From Chryseolinea soli (lineage in GTDB: Bacteria > Bacteroidota > Bacteroidia > Cytophagales > Cyclobacteriaceae), in NCBI RefSeq assembly GCF_003589925.1, contig NZ_CP032382.1, positions 310,001 to 374,000 of the forward strand: a stretch of 64,000 bases of DNA, given 5' to 3'. Within the stretch, counting starts at the first letter, position 1. Each line of letters begins with the position of its first letter. Made by a program: the position numbers and the translations under genes. Shown here one piece after another: positions 48,182 through 59,880 of this stretch. The notes below the pieces were generated by a model. It had not been told where the DNA came from, made no database searches, and saw only the letters and a list, made by a program, of their open reading frames with translations.

Positions 48182-49105
48182 TCAGGCAATTTCTTCTCCC
48201 GGTTTTGTTTTCCACCGCTCGTGCATCCACACCCATTGGTCGGGATGTTTGCGTATGGTGGCTTCGATGAAGTTGGTGAGCACTTGCGTGTTGTAGACCA
48301 TGTCCACTTCGTCGTCGCCGGTGATGACCATGGGGACTTCCGGGAGGATGTGCATGTGCTGCAGTTTGTCCTCGCCCAGATAAACGTAGGTGGGCACGAC
48401 GGCCGCGCCGGTCTTTAGTGCTAACACGGTGGCACCTACCGGGGTGGCTGCCGGTTTTCCAAAGAAATTCACAAAACGGCTTTTCACTTTTGTGTCCTGA
48501 TCGATCAGCAGGGCCACGGAACCACCCGACTTCAGGACTTTGATCAGCCGAAAGGTTTCCCTCCCTCTTTCGATGGCGATCGCGCCATATTTATTGCGAT
48601 AGTCCCACAACAGGGCGTTGAGCCGTTCGTCTTTTAGGGGTGTGCCGATGATGTTCGGGTTAAGGCCGCGCAAGGCCATGTTGCTCACTTGCAGATCGAA
48701 TGCGCCCAGGTGGAGGGTGAGGAAGATGACGCCTTTTCCTTTTTTGATGGCCTTTTCATAGTGCTCCAGACCTTCGGTTTTTAAGAATTCTTCCAGGCCG
48801 GCGAGGTCTTTTACGCGGGTGGCGCGGAGCATTTCACCGGTATTGGTGCCGAGCATTTTAAAAACGCTCCACGACAGCTTCTTTACCTCTTTCGGGGTCA
48901 TTTCGGGGCCGTAGGCGAAGGCAAGATGGTCCAGTACCTGGTTGCGGGTTTTGGTGGCGAAAACGCGGGCCAGTTTCCCCAGGCCACCGCAGAATGCCAG
49001 CCACCAGGTGCGGGGCATGGCCCGGGAGAGGGAGATCAAAAACTTAACAAATCGGTAAACGATGGCATACCGGATTTTCCTTCTTATTTCTTTAGCATTC
49101 GCCAT
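48182..49105 (-). CDS. Lipid A biosynthesis-type lauroyl/myristoyl acyltransferase (LpxL/HtrB-like)
   Basis: Inner-membrane acyltransferase of 307 residues with an N-terminal hydrophobic segment, the catalytic HxxxxD motif HLGAFD in FLTLHLGAFDLQ, and the family segments GTPLKDERLNALLWDYRN, LLIDQDTK and FFGKPAATPVGATVLAL. It should add a secondary acyl chain to lipid A or a related lipid. It is divergent from the SixA-like gene with only 46 bases between the start codons. Confidence 0.93.
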   Translation of the reverse strand: MANAKEIRRKIRYAIVYRFVKFLISLSRAMPRTWWLAFCGGLGKLARVFATKTRNQVLDHLAFAYGPEMTPKEVKKLSWSVFKMLGTNTGEMLRATRVKDLAGLEEFLKTEGLEHYEKAIKKGKGVIFLTLHLGAFDLQVSNMALRGLNPNIIGTPLKDERLNALLWDYRNKYGAIAIERGRETFRLIKVLKSGGSVALLIDQDTKVKSRFVNFFGKPAATPVGATVLALKTGAAVVPTYVYLGEDKLQHMHILPEVPMVITGDDEVDMVYNTQVLTNFIEATIRKHPDQWVWMHERWKTKPGEEIA

Positions 49106-49151
49106 GAAGCCGCTAAGATAAGATTAAGATTTTTGGAAGTAAATTTACCCG

Positions 49152-49655
49152 GTGAAAACACTGTACATAATCCGTCATGCCAAGTCCAGTTGGGAGAACC
49201 CGATGATGAGCGACCTGGACCGCCCGTTGAACGAGCGCGGCAAACGCGATGCGCCCCGCATGGGTAAACGCCTCAAAGAAAAAGCCATCCACCCCAGCGT
49301 GATGATCTCCAGCCCGGCCAAACGCGCTTTCGGCACCGCCAAACGCATCGCCGAAGCGCTGGACTACCCCAAGGAAAAGATCAAAAAAGAGAAATCGCTG
49401 TATCACGGCGACGAAGTAGGCATGCTCTCGGCCGTACAAGACATCAACGACAAACACGACGTAGCGATCGTGTTTGGTCACAATCCCGGCCTGACCGATT
49501 TTGTGAACTCCCTCATGGATGGCGAGATGGACATCGACAATGTGCCCACCTGTGGTGTGGTGGCCTTTGAACTCGATCTCGATCATTGGAAAGATGCCGC
49601 ATGGGGCAAAGGCAAGATGCTTTTCTTTGATTATCCCAAAAGCAAGGAAGACTAG
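49152..49655 (+). CDS. SixA-like histidine phosphatase
   Basis: Histidine phosphatase superfamily protein of 167 residues starting with GTG at 49152. The catalytic RHAK motif (IIRHAKSSWENP) is near residue 8, Arg in LNERGKRDAPRMG follows, and the second catalytic His is in FGHNPGLTDFVN. SixA proteins dephosphorylate phosphohistidine domains, but family members also act on small molecules, so the substrate is open. Confidence 0.9.
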   Translation: MKTLYIIRHAKSSWENPMMSDLDRPLNERGKRDAPRMGKRLKEKAIHPSVMISSPAKRAFGTAKRIAEALDYPKEKIKKEKSLYHGDEVGMLSAVQDINDKHDVAIVFGHNPGLTDFVNSLMDGEMDIDNVPTCGVVAFELDLDHWKDAAWGKGKMLFFDYPKSKED

Positions 49656-50719
49656 TTGCCGAAGCCAAGCGCTTTGGGCAGATCACGCACGCGCTTCGTC
49701 AAAATGCCGAACTCCCTGAAGCGGTAGCCAAAAAGAATTTTGAACGTGCCCGTAGAGCTCGTCAGCTTTACGTGGTCGAACTGCGCCGTGCTGTTTTGTG
49801 TCACAAAGCTAAGCCCTCCAAAAAAACGATCGCCGCTGTAGCCCATGGCGATACGCCCCACGATGAAGGCCGAGAACTTGATATCGTTCTTTGTGCCGCC
49901 GTTCTCCAACCGGTAGTATAACCAGTTGTGTGCGGGCCCCACGGCAAGCGTTCCGTTCAAAAAGAAACCGCGCTGGATGAAGCTGTAGGTGTAGCCCGGT
50001 GCAATGGCAAACGTGGTGGACTTGATCTGTTGGATGCCCGAGTCTCCACCAAATTCAGACGCGTAGTGTTTGCCGAGAATGGCCGAGTCGCCTTGCGCCT
50101 TGAAGGAACTGATGGAAGTGAACAACAGGAACGATCCCGCGCTGTGCAGTTGCCGGTCGGCAAAGTTGTAGGCCGAGCGAAAAGAGAATTTCTTGTTGTT
50201 GAAAACATAGTTCCCGGTGAAGCCGAGGTTGCGCGTCGTGATGTCGGGACGTTGGGGATAGGGCTTGCCGGCGGGCACTTTCGCTGAAGGGTCGTCGATG
50301 TAGAAGCCGTCGTAACGCTGGTGATAGACATCCAATCCCCATTGTTTACCCAGCATGTTCAACTGGAGGTCGCGGGCTTTCGATTCGCCGTAAAGGTCTT
50401 TTTGTTTTTCATCTACCGGGATGGAGAAGGCCAGCTCGGCCGCCACTTCAAAAAGATAAACGCCAAATCCAAACCCATAGGGCCGGTTGGAGCGGTAGGC
50501 AATTTTCCGGTCACGTGCCGGCAGGTCTTCCATTTCGAAATCGAGACGGCGCTGCTTCAGTACGGGCCATACAAAAAAATGATCGGGATAGGGTTTGATG
50601 TTGATCGCCCGTATGGAATCGTATTTGCGCTGTGGAGGCACCACGGAAACTTCAGCGTCGGTTTGCGCGAAAGTGCCGTAGGCCAGACAGCAAAATAATA
50701 TTCCAATCCAAAGTTTCAT
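49652..50719 (-). CDS. DUF4421-like exported protein
   Basis: About 355-residue protein with signal peptide MKLWIGILFCCLAYGTFA (start at 50719, or the ATG two codons earlier at 50725). The body resembles Bacteroidota DUF4421 proteins: RSNRPYGFGFGVYLFEVAAEL, LNMLGKQWGLDVYHQRYDGFY, and alternating aromatic beta strands to the end, suggesting an outer-membrane beta-barrel. It ends 4 bases inside the convergent SixA-like gene. Function unknown. Confidence 0.78.
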   Translation of the reverse strand: MKLWIGILFCCLAYGTFAQTDAEVSVVPPQRKYDSIRAINIKPYPDHFFVWPVLKQRRLDFEMEDLPARDRKIAYRSNRPYGFGFGVYLFEVAAELAFSIPVDEKQKDLYGESKARDLQLNMLGKQWGLDVYHQRYDGFYIDDPSAKVPAGKPYPQRPDITTRNLGFTGNYVFNNKKFSFRSAYNFADRQLHSAGSFLLFTSISSFKAQGDSAILGKHYASEFGGDSGIQQIKSTTFAIAPGYTYSFIQRGFFLNGTLAVGPAHNWLYYRLENGGTKNDIKFSAFIVGRIAMGYSGDRFFGGLSFVTQNSTAQFDHVKLTSSTGTFKILFGYRFREFGILTKRVRDLPKALGFGN

Positions 50720-50800
50720 CTGCACACCAGGCTACCGTTCAGAAGAGAAAAAGGCTTCCTGTAGCAAACATCTGGAAAGTGATCAATGGAAGTCATGACA

Positions 50801-52203
<1,403 letters not shown>

Positions 52204-52207
<4 letters not shown>

Positions 52208-53208
52208 AACTGTCTTCGCTTCATCAGTGTATCGATATTTTTGGAAAGGGTAAACGTGTACCCTGCATTGCCCACGACATAGCCGCCACGGCTAAACACA
52301 AATTCGAACGACTTTATGCGGGCAGAAAAGCCGAATGTTATCCCCGCGCCTCCGCCGGCGTTGGCCAGTTTCAGCTCCTGGTGAACGAGATAGTTATATC
52401 CCACGAGCACATTCACATTCCGGTGCAGCAGCACCTCGGCCCCAAAGGTAAGACGCCGCATGACCTTATCAAATGCACCGGGGGCCGGATCGGGAGGAAC
52501 GGCATAGTCAACGTTTGTGCGGGCCAGATTGTAGCCGGTAATGGAAAAGCGCAACGGCATGTGCTCCGGTTTGAACGTTACACCCAACTGCACATCAAAG
52601 GGAAGTTTGGCGCGGCTGGTCTCCGTGTATTGCGACAGCACGGCGCCGAGGTTCTTCACCACCATGCCCACGCGCAGATCCTGTGTGGGGTGAACAAATA
52701 ATCCACCGATGTCGACCATCAGCGCGCTGGCGCGATAGCCGGCAATGTTGGAGAAAGCCATTTTCAGGTTCACACCAATTCTGAAATGCGATACCTGGTG
52801 ACTTTTGCTCACGGCCAGCACCGTTTCTCCCGATTTAAAATCCTGCGTAGCCTGCCCGGTAGCGTCATAGCCCTTGATGGTGCCGTAGCTCAGATGCTGC
52901 AGACCGAACGTCAGCGTTCCCCATTTTTTGAATTGGTGGGAATAGGCTGCCGACGCCTGGCCAACGCTGGCCACATAAAACTGGTAGGAGGCCGAAGCCG
53001 TTCCTGCCAGCGAATCGCTGTTCAATGCCGGGTTGCTGAAAAAGAAATTGACGTCGCGGTCGGCCAGGGATGTATTCACTCCCCCCAGGCCACCCAACCG
53101 GGCATGGCCAGGCATGTTGAGAAATTCAAAGGATTGTCGAACACCGTTCTGCGCGAAGGCCGTTGCAGGAACGGCCATCAAGAAATAAAGCAAAAGTTTT
53201 CTCCGCAC
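52204..53208 (-). CDS. porQ: Type IX secretion system protein PorQ
   Basis: 334-residue outer-membrane protein with a signal peptide (MRRKLLLYFLMAVPATAFA). It begins FEFLNMPGHARLGGLGGVNTSLADRDVNFFFSNPALNS, the hallmark of PorQ/PorV-type FadL-like barrels, and has the long series of amphipathic strands expected. PorQ belongs to the T9SS attachment complex with PorU, PorV and PorZ. It lies 56 bases after lon and overlaps hslU by 4 bases, so the three genes may be co-transcribed. Confidence 0.9.
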
Positions 53209-53264
53209 GGGTATGCCTTGATTTTACGATGAGTGAGGGGTTATCACCTTCAAAAATAGGCATT

Positions 53265-55724
53265 TCAGGCGTGAATCTTTTGCTCGGCAAAAACAAACTT
53301 CATGGGCTTGTCCACCTGGTCTTTGAGCAGTGCGATCTTCATCACTTCTTCCACCGAATCGACGTAGTGGAACACCAGTCCTTTCAGATAATGCTTTTCG
53401 ATTTCTTCAATATCGCGGCGGTTCTTGGAGCTCAGCACCAATTCTTTTATGCCACTGCGCTTAGCCGCCAGTATTTTTTCCTTGATGCCTCCCACCGGCA
53501 GCACTTTTCCGCGGAGCGTGATTTCGCCCGTCATGGCCAGCTTGGCTTTTACTTTCCGCTGCGTGTAGATCGAGGCCAGCGACGTGAACATGGTGATGCC
53601 CGCCGAGGGTCCGTCTTTGGGAACGGCACCGGCCGGCACGTGGATATGGAGATCGTATTGCTGAAACACGCGGTGATCGATCTGCAACGCGTCGGCATTG
53701 GACTTGAGATAAGAAAGCGCAGCCATGGCCGACTCTTTCATCACATCGCCCAACTGTCCGGAGATCGTGAGGCCGCCTTTACCTTTGCTGAGGCTCGATT
53801 CCACAAAAAGAATTTCGCCACCCACTTGCGTCCATGCCAGGCCGGTCACTACGCCGGCGATGTCGTTGCCTTGATATAATTCTTCGTCAAAAATTTCGGC
53901 GCCCAGCACCTTCGTTACGGTTTCCTCGGTCACCGTTTTGTCGAACGGCTCTTCCATGGCCACCGACTTGGCAATGCTTCTCACCAAGGTGCCGATCTTG
54001 CGTTCGAGGTTGCGCACACCCGACTCGCGCGTGTAGCTATTCACCACCTTCGCGATGGCAGCCCGCGATATTTTCACATCGGACGTTTTCAAGCCGTGTT
54101 CCTTCAGTTGTTTGGGAACAAGGTGTTTGAGCGCGATCTCTACTTTTTCTTCAAGCGTATAGCCCGACACTTCGATCACTTCCATGCGATCGCGCAGCGC
54201 GGGATGGATGGTGTCGAGTGCGTTGGCGGTGGCGATGAACAATACTTTCGAGAGATCGTATTCCACTTCCAGGTAGTTGTCGCCGAAGGTATTGTTTTGT
54301 TCGGGATCCAATACTTCCAGCATGGCCGATGAAGGATCGCCACGAAAATCGGCTTTCACTTTGTCGATCTCATCGAGAATAAATACAGGATTCGATGATT
54401 GTGCTTTCTTTAAATTTTGCAGGATCTTACCGGGCATAGCGCCGACATAGGTCTTGCGATGGCCGCGGATCTCCGCTTCATCATGCACACCGCCCAGCGA
54501 CATGCGCACATACTTGCGCTGCAACGCTTTGGCTATAGAGCGTCCCAAGGAGGTCTTGCCCACACCGGGAGGGCCATAGAGACACAAGATGGGGCCGCGC
54601 ATGTCTTGTTTCAATTTCAGCACGGCCAGATATTCCAGGATGCGCGTCTTCACTTTTTCCAAACCGAAATGATCCTGGTCCAGAATTTTCTTGGCGCGTT
54701 TCAAATCAAAATCGTCCAGCGTATACTCGCCCCAGGGCAGGTCGAGCATGAACTCCACATAGTTCATGGCCACGGGATATTCGGCGGCCATTGGGTTGAT
54801 GCGCAAAAGTTTGTCGAGTTCTTTGCTGAAGTGGTCGGCCACGGGTTGCGGCCACGATTTGTTCTCGGCGCGCTTGCGCAGCTTTTCTACTTCCTTATCC
54901 GGACCGTCGTAACCCAATTCGTCTTGCAGCACTTTGATCTGCTGACGCAGGAAATAGTCGCGTTGTTGCTGATCGATGTCGGTGTGCACCTTCTTTTGGA
55001 TCTCATGCTTGATCTCCAGCATCTGGATGTCTTTCAGCATGTACTGCAACAGCAGCGTGCCCCGGTCGACGAGGTTTTGTGTTTCTAAGATCTTTTGCTT
55101 CTCGGCGACCTCCACGTTGAGGTTCGATGCCAGGAAGTGGACCAGGAAGGCCATGCTGGAAATGTTGTCCAATGCCACCTGCGCCTCGATGGGAATTTCG
55201 GGATTGAGCTTTAATATTTTTGTGGCCGCATCCTTCAGCGACTGCACCAGCGCTTTGGTTTCCTTGCCGTTGGCGTTGAGCTTGGGTTCGGATTGAAGCT
55301 GAATGCGGGCCGTGAGGTACGGTTCTTCCTGTACAAATTCCTTGATAGCAAAACGATTCTTTCCCTGGATGATGATCGTTGTGTTTCCATCGGGCAGCAC
55401 GAGCATTTTGATGATGCGGGCCACGGTGCCGGCGCGATAAAGGTCTTCAACGGTCGGTTCTTCGGCCTGGGAATTCTTTTGGGCCACCACACCAATGATC
55501 CGGTTGCCCTGGTAAGCCTTTTTCACCAGTTTGATGGATTTCTGACGCCCTACCGTGATGGGAATCACCACGCCCGGGAACAATACGGTGTTTTTGATGG
55601 GAAGTATGGAAAGTTCTTCGGGCAGGTCTTCGGGTTTGAGGTCCGAATCCTGTTCCGGATTGATCATTTGAATAAGGTCGTCCGATTCTTCTTGTACGAG
55701 TTGTATGGGCAAACTTTTAAACAT
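53265..55724 (-). CDS. lon: ATP-dependent protease Lon
   Basis: Homohexameric AAA+ serine protease of 819 residues for damaged and regulatory proteins. It has the N-terminal LON substrate domain, Walker [10 protein letters not shown], Walker [12 protein letters not shown], and the C-terminal protease with the Ser-Lys dyad: Ser in [10 protein letters not shown] and Lys in [13 protein letters not shown] strong AAGGAG site lies 3 bases before the ATG, unusual in this phylum. Confidence 0.98.
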   Translation of the reverse strand: MFKSLPIQLVQEESDDLIQMINPEQDSDLKPEDLPEELSILPIKNTVLFPGVVIPITVGRQKSIKLVKKAYQGNRIIGVVAQKNSQAEEPTVEDLYRAGTVARIIKMLVLPDGNTTIIIQGKNRFAIKEFVQEEPYLTARIQLQSEPKLNANGKETKALVQSLKDAATKILKLNPEIPIEAQVALDNISSMAFLVHFLASNLNVEVAEKQKILETQNLVDRGTLLLQYMLKDIQMLEIKHEIQKKVHTDIDQQQRDYFLRQQIKVLQDELGYDGPDKEVEKLRKRAENKSWPQPVADHFSKELDKLLRINPMAAEYPVAMNYVEFMLDLPWGEYTLDDFDLKRAKKILDQDHFGLEKVKTRILEYLAVLKLKQDMRGPILCLYGPPGVGKTSLGRSIAKALQRKYVRMSLGGVHDEAEIRGHRKTYVGAMPGKILQNLKKAQSSNPVFILDEIDKVKADFRGDPSSAMLEVLDPEQNNTFGDNYLEVEYDLSKVLFIATANALDTIHPALRDRMEVIEVSGYTLEEKVEIALKHLVPKQLKEHGLKTSDVKISRAAIAKVVNSYTRESGVRNLERKIGTLVRSIAKSVAMEEPFDKTVTEETVTKVLGAEIFDEELYQGNDIAGVVTGLAWTQVGGEILFVESSLSKGKGGLTISGQLGDVMKESAMAALSYLKSNADALQIDHRVFQQYDLHIHVPAGAVPKDGPSAGITMFTSLASIYTQRKVKAKLAMTGEITLRGKVLPVGGIKEKILAAKRSGIKELVLSSKNRRDIEEIEKHYLKGLVFHYVDSVEEVMKIALLKDQVDKPMKFVFAEQKIHA

Positions 55725-55727
55725 GGT

Positions 55728-55733
55728 CTCCTT
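55728..55733 (-). promoter_or_regulatory. Strong Shine-Dalgarno of lon
   Basis: AAGGAG on the minus strand, separated by only ACC from the lon ATG at 55724. Most genes in this window have no such site, so lon translation may be more efficient or differently controlled. Confidence 0.6.
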
Positions 55734-55883
55734 CTTATGTCAAACTGACGCAACTTACACGGGGCTGCCGGGTGTTTGACAGGCGTGGGTAAAGGACAAT
55801 AGTAGTGCCAACAGAGTTGTAAAAGAAGCAAAATTGTCTCAACTTTATCCGGTTGGCGTGAATTTTTTACCAAACGAGGTTAC

Positions 55884-57854
55884 GTGAAAACCTACTTTTT
55901 GATCTTTGTCACAGCCTTTTGGCTGTTGGCGCACGCCCCCCTGATGGCCCAAAAGCCAAAGAAAAAATTCAAGAAGGGCGGGGTTGTTCAGTTGGAGGAT
56001 AGCCTGACAAGCTACAGCCAATCTGACATCTTCCTATTCCCCAACCTCACTACGGTCAGATACTACAAAAACGACGAGAAGTTACAGCACATCAAGCAAT
56101 TAGCGGCCGTGGGGGCCTACGAAGAGGAGTACGCCGAATTGAAGGCTTTTGTCAAGAATTTCGGCCCCGACAATTTTTCCCGCGACGCCCAATTGCTCTG
56201 GGACCTGGCCCGCCTCTCCCAAAAAATGGGTCCTCCCGGCGAATCGGTATTGCTCTACAAACTCGTGCTCAAACACCTCCCTCAAACCCTCGACGGCAAG
56301 GAGGTGAAAAGGGAATTCGACACGCTGACGCGAAATGAGAAGGATCTTTACGTACCACTCAAAGAATATTATGAGCTTGTGGCGTATCGAAAAGAGATCG
56401 ACACGCTCCGCCCGCCGCAGGGTGTGCTGCTCAACATGGGCGAAGCGATCAACTCCGACAAGGAAGATTACGGCCCCACCATCGGCAACGTCGACAATGT
56501 GCTGCTGTTCACGTCCAAGCGCAACGTGAACGCCGACCCGATGAACAAATCCTATAACGAAGACTTGTTCTACACCCTCAAGAGCGACAGCACGTGGGGA
56601 TTTGCCGAGCCTTTCAAAAACGTGAACACGCCCTACAATGAGGGGTCTGCTTGTCTTAGCCAGGATGGCAAGCTCCTCTACTTCGCCCGCTGCAACTCGC
56701 CCGATTCTTATGGCAGTTGCGACCTGTTTGTCGCCGTGCTCCGGTCCGACAGTACGTGGGGCAACGTAAAAAACCTCGGGCCCGCCGTCAACAGCAATGC
56801 CTGGGATTCGCAACCCTCGCTTTCACACAGCGGCGACACATTGTTCTTTGCCTCCGACCGCATTGGAGGCTTTGGCTATTCGGATATTTATTTTTCCGTA
56901 AAAGATAAAAAAACGGGCCTCTGGCAAAAAGCAGAAAACCTGGGACCGATCATCAACACACGCGGCTTTGAAGTGAGTCCTTTCTTTCACCATGCTTTCA
57001 ACGTGCTCTACTTCAGCTCCAATGGCCAGCCCCTCACCTTTGGCGACTTCGACATCTACAAGTCGCGCAAACTGGGTCCAGCCTGGGAAGAACCGAAGAA
57101 CATTGGGCCGCTGGTGAACGGACCGGGCAGCGAATATTATTTCACCATCGATTCGGAATCGCACTATCTATACTACGCGCGGTCGGCAGAAGAGAGCATC
57201 AACAATCTCGATCTTCACTCCTTCCCCGTGCCCATGGAGGCACAACCCAATGCCACGGCGCACCTCAAGGGATCGCTCATCAATTCGGAAACCAAAAAGC
57301 CTTTCAAAGGCATCGTGTCTGTGATCGATTTGGATAAAGGTGTGGAGGTAGCGCCAAAATTTTTACGCGAAGACGGCTCGTTTGATTTTAACCTCATCAA
57401 CAAACGGAACTATTTGCTCATCATCCAGGGCGACGACTTCTTCCGCATCGAGGAGCTTTTCTTCATGGACGGCGACACGGAGATGAACCGGGAAGCCGAA
57501 CCGATCGAAAGCAAGATCGCCTTCAAGTCGCTGGAGTTCGAGAACGGCAAGGCCGATATTCTCCCGTCGATGCACCAGGACCTCGACAAGCTGGCCAACT
57601 TCCTCATCGACCATCCTAAATTCAAGCTCGACATTTCCGGTCACACCGATTCGCAGGGAAAAGAAGAAGCCAATCTCCGGTTGTCGCAGGCGCGGGCCGA
57701 TGCCATCAAAGCTTATCTGATTTACCAATTCAAGATCGAATCGCGGCGAATCGAAGCCCATGGCTTCGGCAGCGCGAAACCGATCGTGAACGAAAAAGAC
57801 GAGGAAGACCGGAAGGTGAACCGCCGCGTAGAATTCGGCATCTCACGGGAATAA
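55884..57854 (+). CDS. PorE-like OmpA-family protein with TPR-like and propeller regions
   Basis: 656-residue exported protein starting with GTG at 55884. After a signal peptide ending near APLMAQ come a helical TPR-like region (about 60-165), PD40 propeller blades (about 195-445; motifs LYFARC, LFFASDRIGGFGYSDIYFS, LYFSSNGQ), a carboxypeptidase-regulatory-like beta sandwich (about 455-540), and a C-terminal OmpA domain with SGHTDSQGKEEANLRLSQARA. This order matches PorE of the type IX secretion system, which anchors the complex to peptidoglycan; the same order also occurs in other Bacteroidota OmpA proteins. It is divergent from lon. Confidence 0.8.
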   Translation: MKTYFLIFVTAFWLLAHAPLMAQKPKKKFKKGGVVQLEDSLTSYSQSDIFLFPNLTTVRYYKNDEKLQHIKQLAAVGAYEEEYAELKAFVKNFGPDNFSRDAQLLWDLARLSQKMGPPGESVLLYKLVLKHLPQTLDGKEVKREFDTLTRNEKDLYVPLKEYYELVAYRKEIDTLRPPQGVLLNMGEAINSDKEDYGPTIGNVDNVLLFTSKRNVNADPMNKSYNEDLFYTLKSDSTWGFAEPFKNVNTPYNEGSACLSQDGKLLYFARCNSPDSYGSCDLFVAVLRSDSTWGNVKNLGPAVNSNAWDSQPSLSHSGDTLFFASDRIGGFGYSDIYFSVKDKKTGLWQKAENLGPIINTRGFEVSPFFHHAFNVLYFSSNGQPLTFGDFDIYKSRKLGPAWEEPKNIGPLVNGPGSEYYFTIDSESHYLYYARSAEESINNLDLHSFPVPMEAQPNATAHLKGSLINSETKKPFKGIVSVIDLDKGVEVAPKFLREDGSFDFNLINKRNYLLIIQGDDFFRIEELFFMDGDTEMNREAEPIESKIAFKSLEFENGKADILPSMHQDLDKLANFLIDHPKFKLDISGHTDSQGKEEANLRLSQARADAIKAYLIYQFKIESRRIEAHGFGSAKPIVNEKDEEDRKVNRRVEFGISRE

Positions 57855-57859
57855 AAAAA

Positions 57860-57942
57860 CTTTGCGCCTTTCCTTGCGCCTCTGCGCCTTTGCGGTAGAA
57901 GTTGAACCGCGGAGACGAAAAGGCGCAAGGAAAGGCGCAAAG
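57860..57942. repeat. Large inverted repeat between convergent genes
   Basis: A perfect 22-bp inverted repeat (57860-57881 with 57921-57942), rich in GCGCC/GGCGC, encloses a 39-base loop with an inner stem GCGGT/ACCGC (57892-57896 with 57906-57910). It belongs to the same hairpin family as the elements at 45.7, 47.7 and 61.4 kb. It lies between the end of the PorE-like gene and the end of a DUF4097 gene and could terminate both transcripts. Confidence 0.85.
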
Positions 57943-57956
57943 CTTAAAGGCTGATG

Positions 57957-58787
57957 CTATTTCCGGCGGACGTAGATGTCACCGTTGTAGTTCTTCATGG
58001 TGATCTCAGGGCCGCCACCATTCACGTCACCGCGTTTCCATTCGTCGACGATCACTTTGTAGACACCCGACTTCGAGTCGCTCTTTTGCACCGGGCCGGT
58101 GCTCTTGAAATCCACTTCGAAGTTGGAGTAAATGTCGCCCTGTTCTGTTTTCATTTTTAGCGTGGCCTTCAGCGCGGCGGGGAAAGTCAGGTCGATGTCG
58201 CCGTTGTAGGTAGAGTATGACATCGGTGTTCCGTCCGTCACTTTGTCGAAGGTCACCTTAACGTCGCCGTTGTAGGTGGTGGCCACCACGGAGCCCGAGA
58301 TGTTCAGCGCCGTGATCTCGCCGTTGTAGTTGGTCAGCTCCAATTCGCCCTGCACGTTGGTCACCATGAGGTCGCCGTCGTTGTAGGTTTTCACTTCCAG
58401 GTCCATGTTGGAGGGGATCTCGATCTCCAGATTCAGTTTGTTGTTCCAGGAGTCGGAGCCCACCTTCACGGTGTTGCCGCTCACCGACACTTCCAGGTCC
58501 ATGCCCCCACCACCGATGCGGCGCATGCCGTCTTTGGTGGAACTCTTCTTGTCCTGCTCCTCATTGTTGGGGGCGGTGTATTTCACCAGGATGTCCTTTC
58601 GTGCCGTGCCCTTCACCGTGATGGAGCCGAAGTTGATCTGGGCTTTCAATTTTCCTTTTTTGCCGGGCTCACCCAACGGCACCGTGAATTCGTTCGAGGC
58701 TTGCGTTTGCGCCGATGTGATCGATGTGGTGATGAGCAGGAGCCCGAGACTTACGAGGGTGATCGCGATTATCAATTGCTTTTTCAT
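57957..58787 (-). CDS. DUF4097-like beta-strand repeat protein, second copy
   Basis: 276-residue exported protein with a signal peptide ([27 protein letters not shown]) and no lipobox. The body is a regular beta-strand repeat with the turn motif YNGD or variants: TYNDGD, TNYNGE, TTYNGD, STYNGD, NYNGD, each starting a strand, implying a beta-helix. A Lys/Asp-rich loop lies at about 75-90. Related to the DUF4097 family. It is the last gene of the sigma/HEAT/DUF4097 operon, 174 bases after the other DUF4097 gene. Confidence 0.85.
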   Translation of the reverse strand: MKKQLIIAITLVSLGLLLITTSITSAQTQASNEFTVPLGEPGKKGKLKAQINFGSITVKGTARKDILVKYTAPNNEEQDKKSSTKDGMRRIGGGGMDLEVSVSGNTVKVGSDSWNNKLNLEIEIPSNMDLEVKTYNDGDLMVTNVQGELELTNYNGEITALNISGSVVATTYNGDVKVTFDKVTDGTPMSYSTYNGDIDLTFPAALKATLKMKTEQGDIYSNFEVDFKSTGPVQKSDSKSGVYKVIVDEWKRGDVNGGGPEITMKNYNGDIYVRRK

Positions 58788-58839
58788 AGTACGTTCTATC
58801 TTAAAAATGTTGTCGTTTCTTTACCAGTGTCCTCTTTGC

Positions 58840-58935
58840 CATCCACCGAAGGGCGAAAGACAAGCGAGGTCATTTTTTTGTGTTAAAAATATTTTTTGAT
58901 GTGTGCCTTCTTGTTGTTCATCCGCCGAAAGGCGA
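58840..58935. repeat. Two copies of a 17-base hairpin motif between DUF4097 genes
   Basis: CATCCACCGAAGGGCGA (58840-58856) and CATCCGCCGAAAGGCGA (58919-58935) differ at two positions; the second forms a CGCC-GAAA-GGCG hairpin. The spacer of 174 bases between the genes is otherwise AT-rich and non-coding. Confidence 0.5.
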
Positions 58936-58961
58936 GCATGATAGGAAGCACGATGATTCAA

Positions 58962-59849
58962 TCAATTTGTTTTTTCCTTGAGATACACGTTGCCGTTAAA
59001 CGTTTCGAAGTCCAGCAGGGCGCCGCCTGCGCCTACTTTGAAGCGGTTGTCGTTCACTTTGTATTTCATGCCTTTGTTGGATTCTTTTTTCTCCACCGTA
59101 ACGGGCATCGACTCGAGTTTGTCGATGTTGGTGTAGAAGCTGCCGTTGAAGCTTTCAAAGCTCAGGTCGGCGGCAAGACCTTTTTGGAACCAGGCATTGA
59201 TGTCGCCGTTCAGCGTGTAGAAGCGGCAATCCTGCGGGGGATTTTTGGCGTACTCAATGTCCACGTCACCGTTGATGGTGCTGGCTTCGGTTCCGCGCAC
59301 CAGGTTCTTCATGCGGATGCTGCCGTTCACGTTGTTGGCGATGACCACGCCGTTCACATTTTCCACTTGCACGTCGCCATCGTTCACGGTGCTCACGGTA
59401 AGGTTCACGCCGTTGGGGATCTTCACCGTGAAATCCATTTTGTAGCTGTATTCCTGGTGACAGTCCTGGCAGCCGTTGTTCCAGCTATAGCCCCAGTATC
59501 TCCGGTTGTGGTGGCCGTTGCGGGAGGTTTGTTTTGTGAAATTTCCGCACTCACCGCTCACGTAGAGGATCAGCGAATCGGCCAGGTCGATCACGCCAAG
59601 CTGAATGTCGGTCTTTCCTTTCTCCAGCCGGGCCTGCGTTTTCGCGTTGATGGTTTTGGTGACTTCCACCATGATCTTGTCGCCCTCGTAGCCCTGCACG
59701 GAGATGTTGCCGTTGATGTTGGCGATCATCAGTGCATTGTCGGCACTTTTCTTTTCGAACGTGAAATCCCTCACGATCTTTTCCGAAAAACTCTGTGCGA
59801 CCAGCTGTGCTGCAACGAACAGGAAGGCTATGGTCAAATACTTTTTCAT
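58962..59849 (-). CDS. DUF4097-like beta-strand repeat protein, first copy
   Basis: 295-residue exported protein with a signal peptide (MKKYLTIAFLFVAAQLVAQ). Repeated turns INGN, VNDGD, VNGS, INGD, LNGD, FNGS, FNGN occur about every 18-22 residues, giving the beta-helical pattern of DUF4097. A central His/Asn/Cys-rich insertion (about 105-135, HHNRRYWGYSWNNGCQDCHQ) is unusual and holds three of its cysteines. It lies 31 bases after the HEAT-repeat gene. Confidence 0.86.
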   Translation of the reverse strand: MKKYLTIAFLFVAAQLVAQSFSEKIVRDFTFEKKSADNALMIANINGNISVQGYEGDKIMVEVTKTINAKTQARLEKGKTDIQLGVIDLADSLILYVSGECGNFTKQTSRNGHHNRRYWGYSWNNGCQDCHQEYSYKMDFTVKIPNGVNLTVSTVNDGDVQVENVNGVVIANNVNGSIRMKNLVRGTEASTINGDVDIEYAKNPPQDCRFYTLNGDINAWFQKGLAADLSFESFNGSFYTNIDKLESMPVTVEKKESNKGMKYKVNDNRFKVGAGGALLDFETFNGNVYLKEKTN

Positions 59850-59880
59850 TTTCTTTCTGGTTTACGTTTTAAAGCCATTA

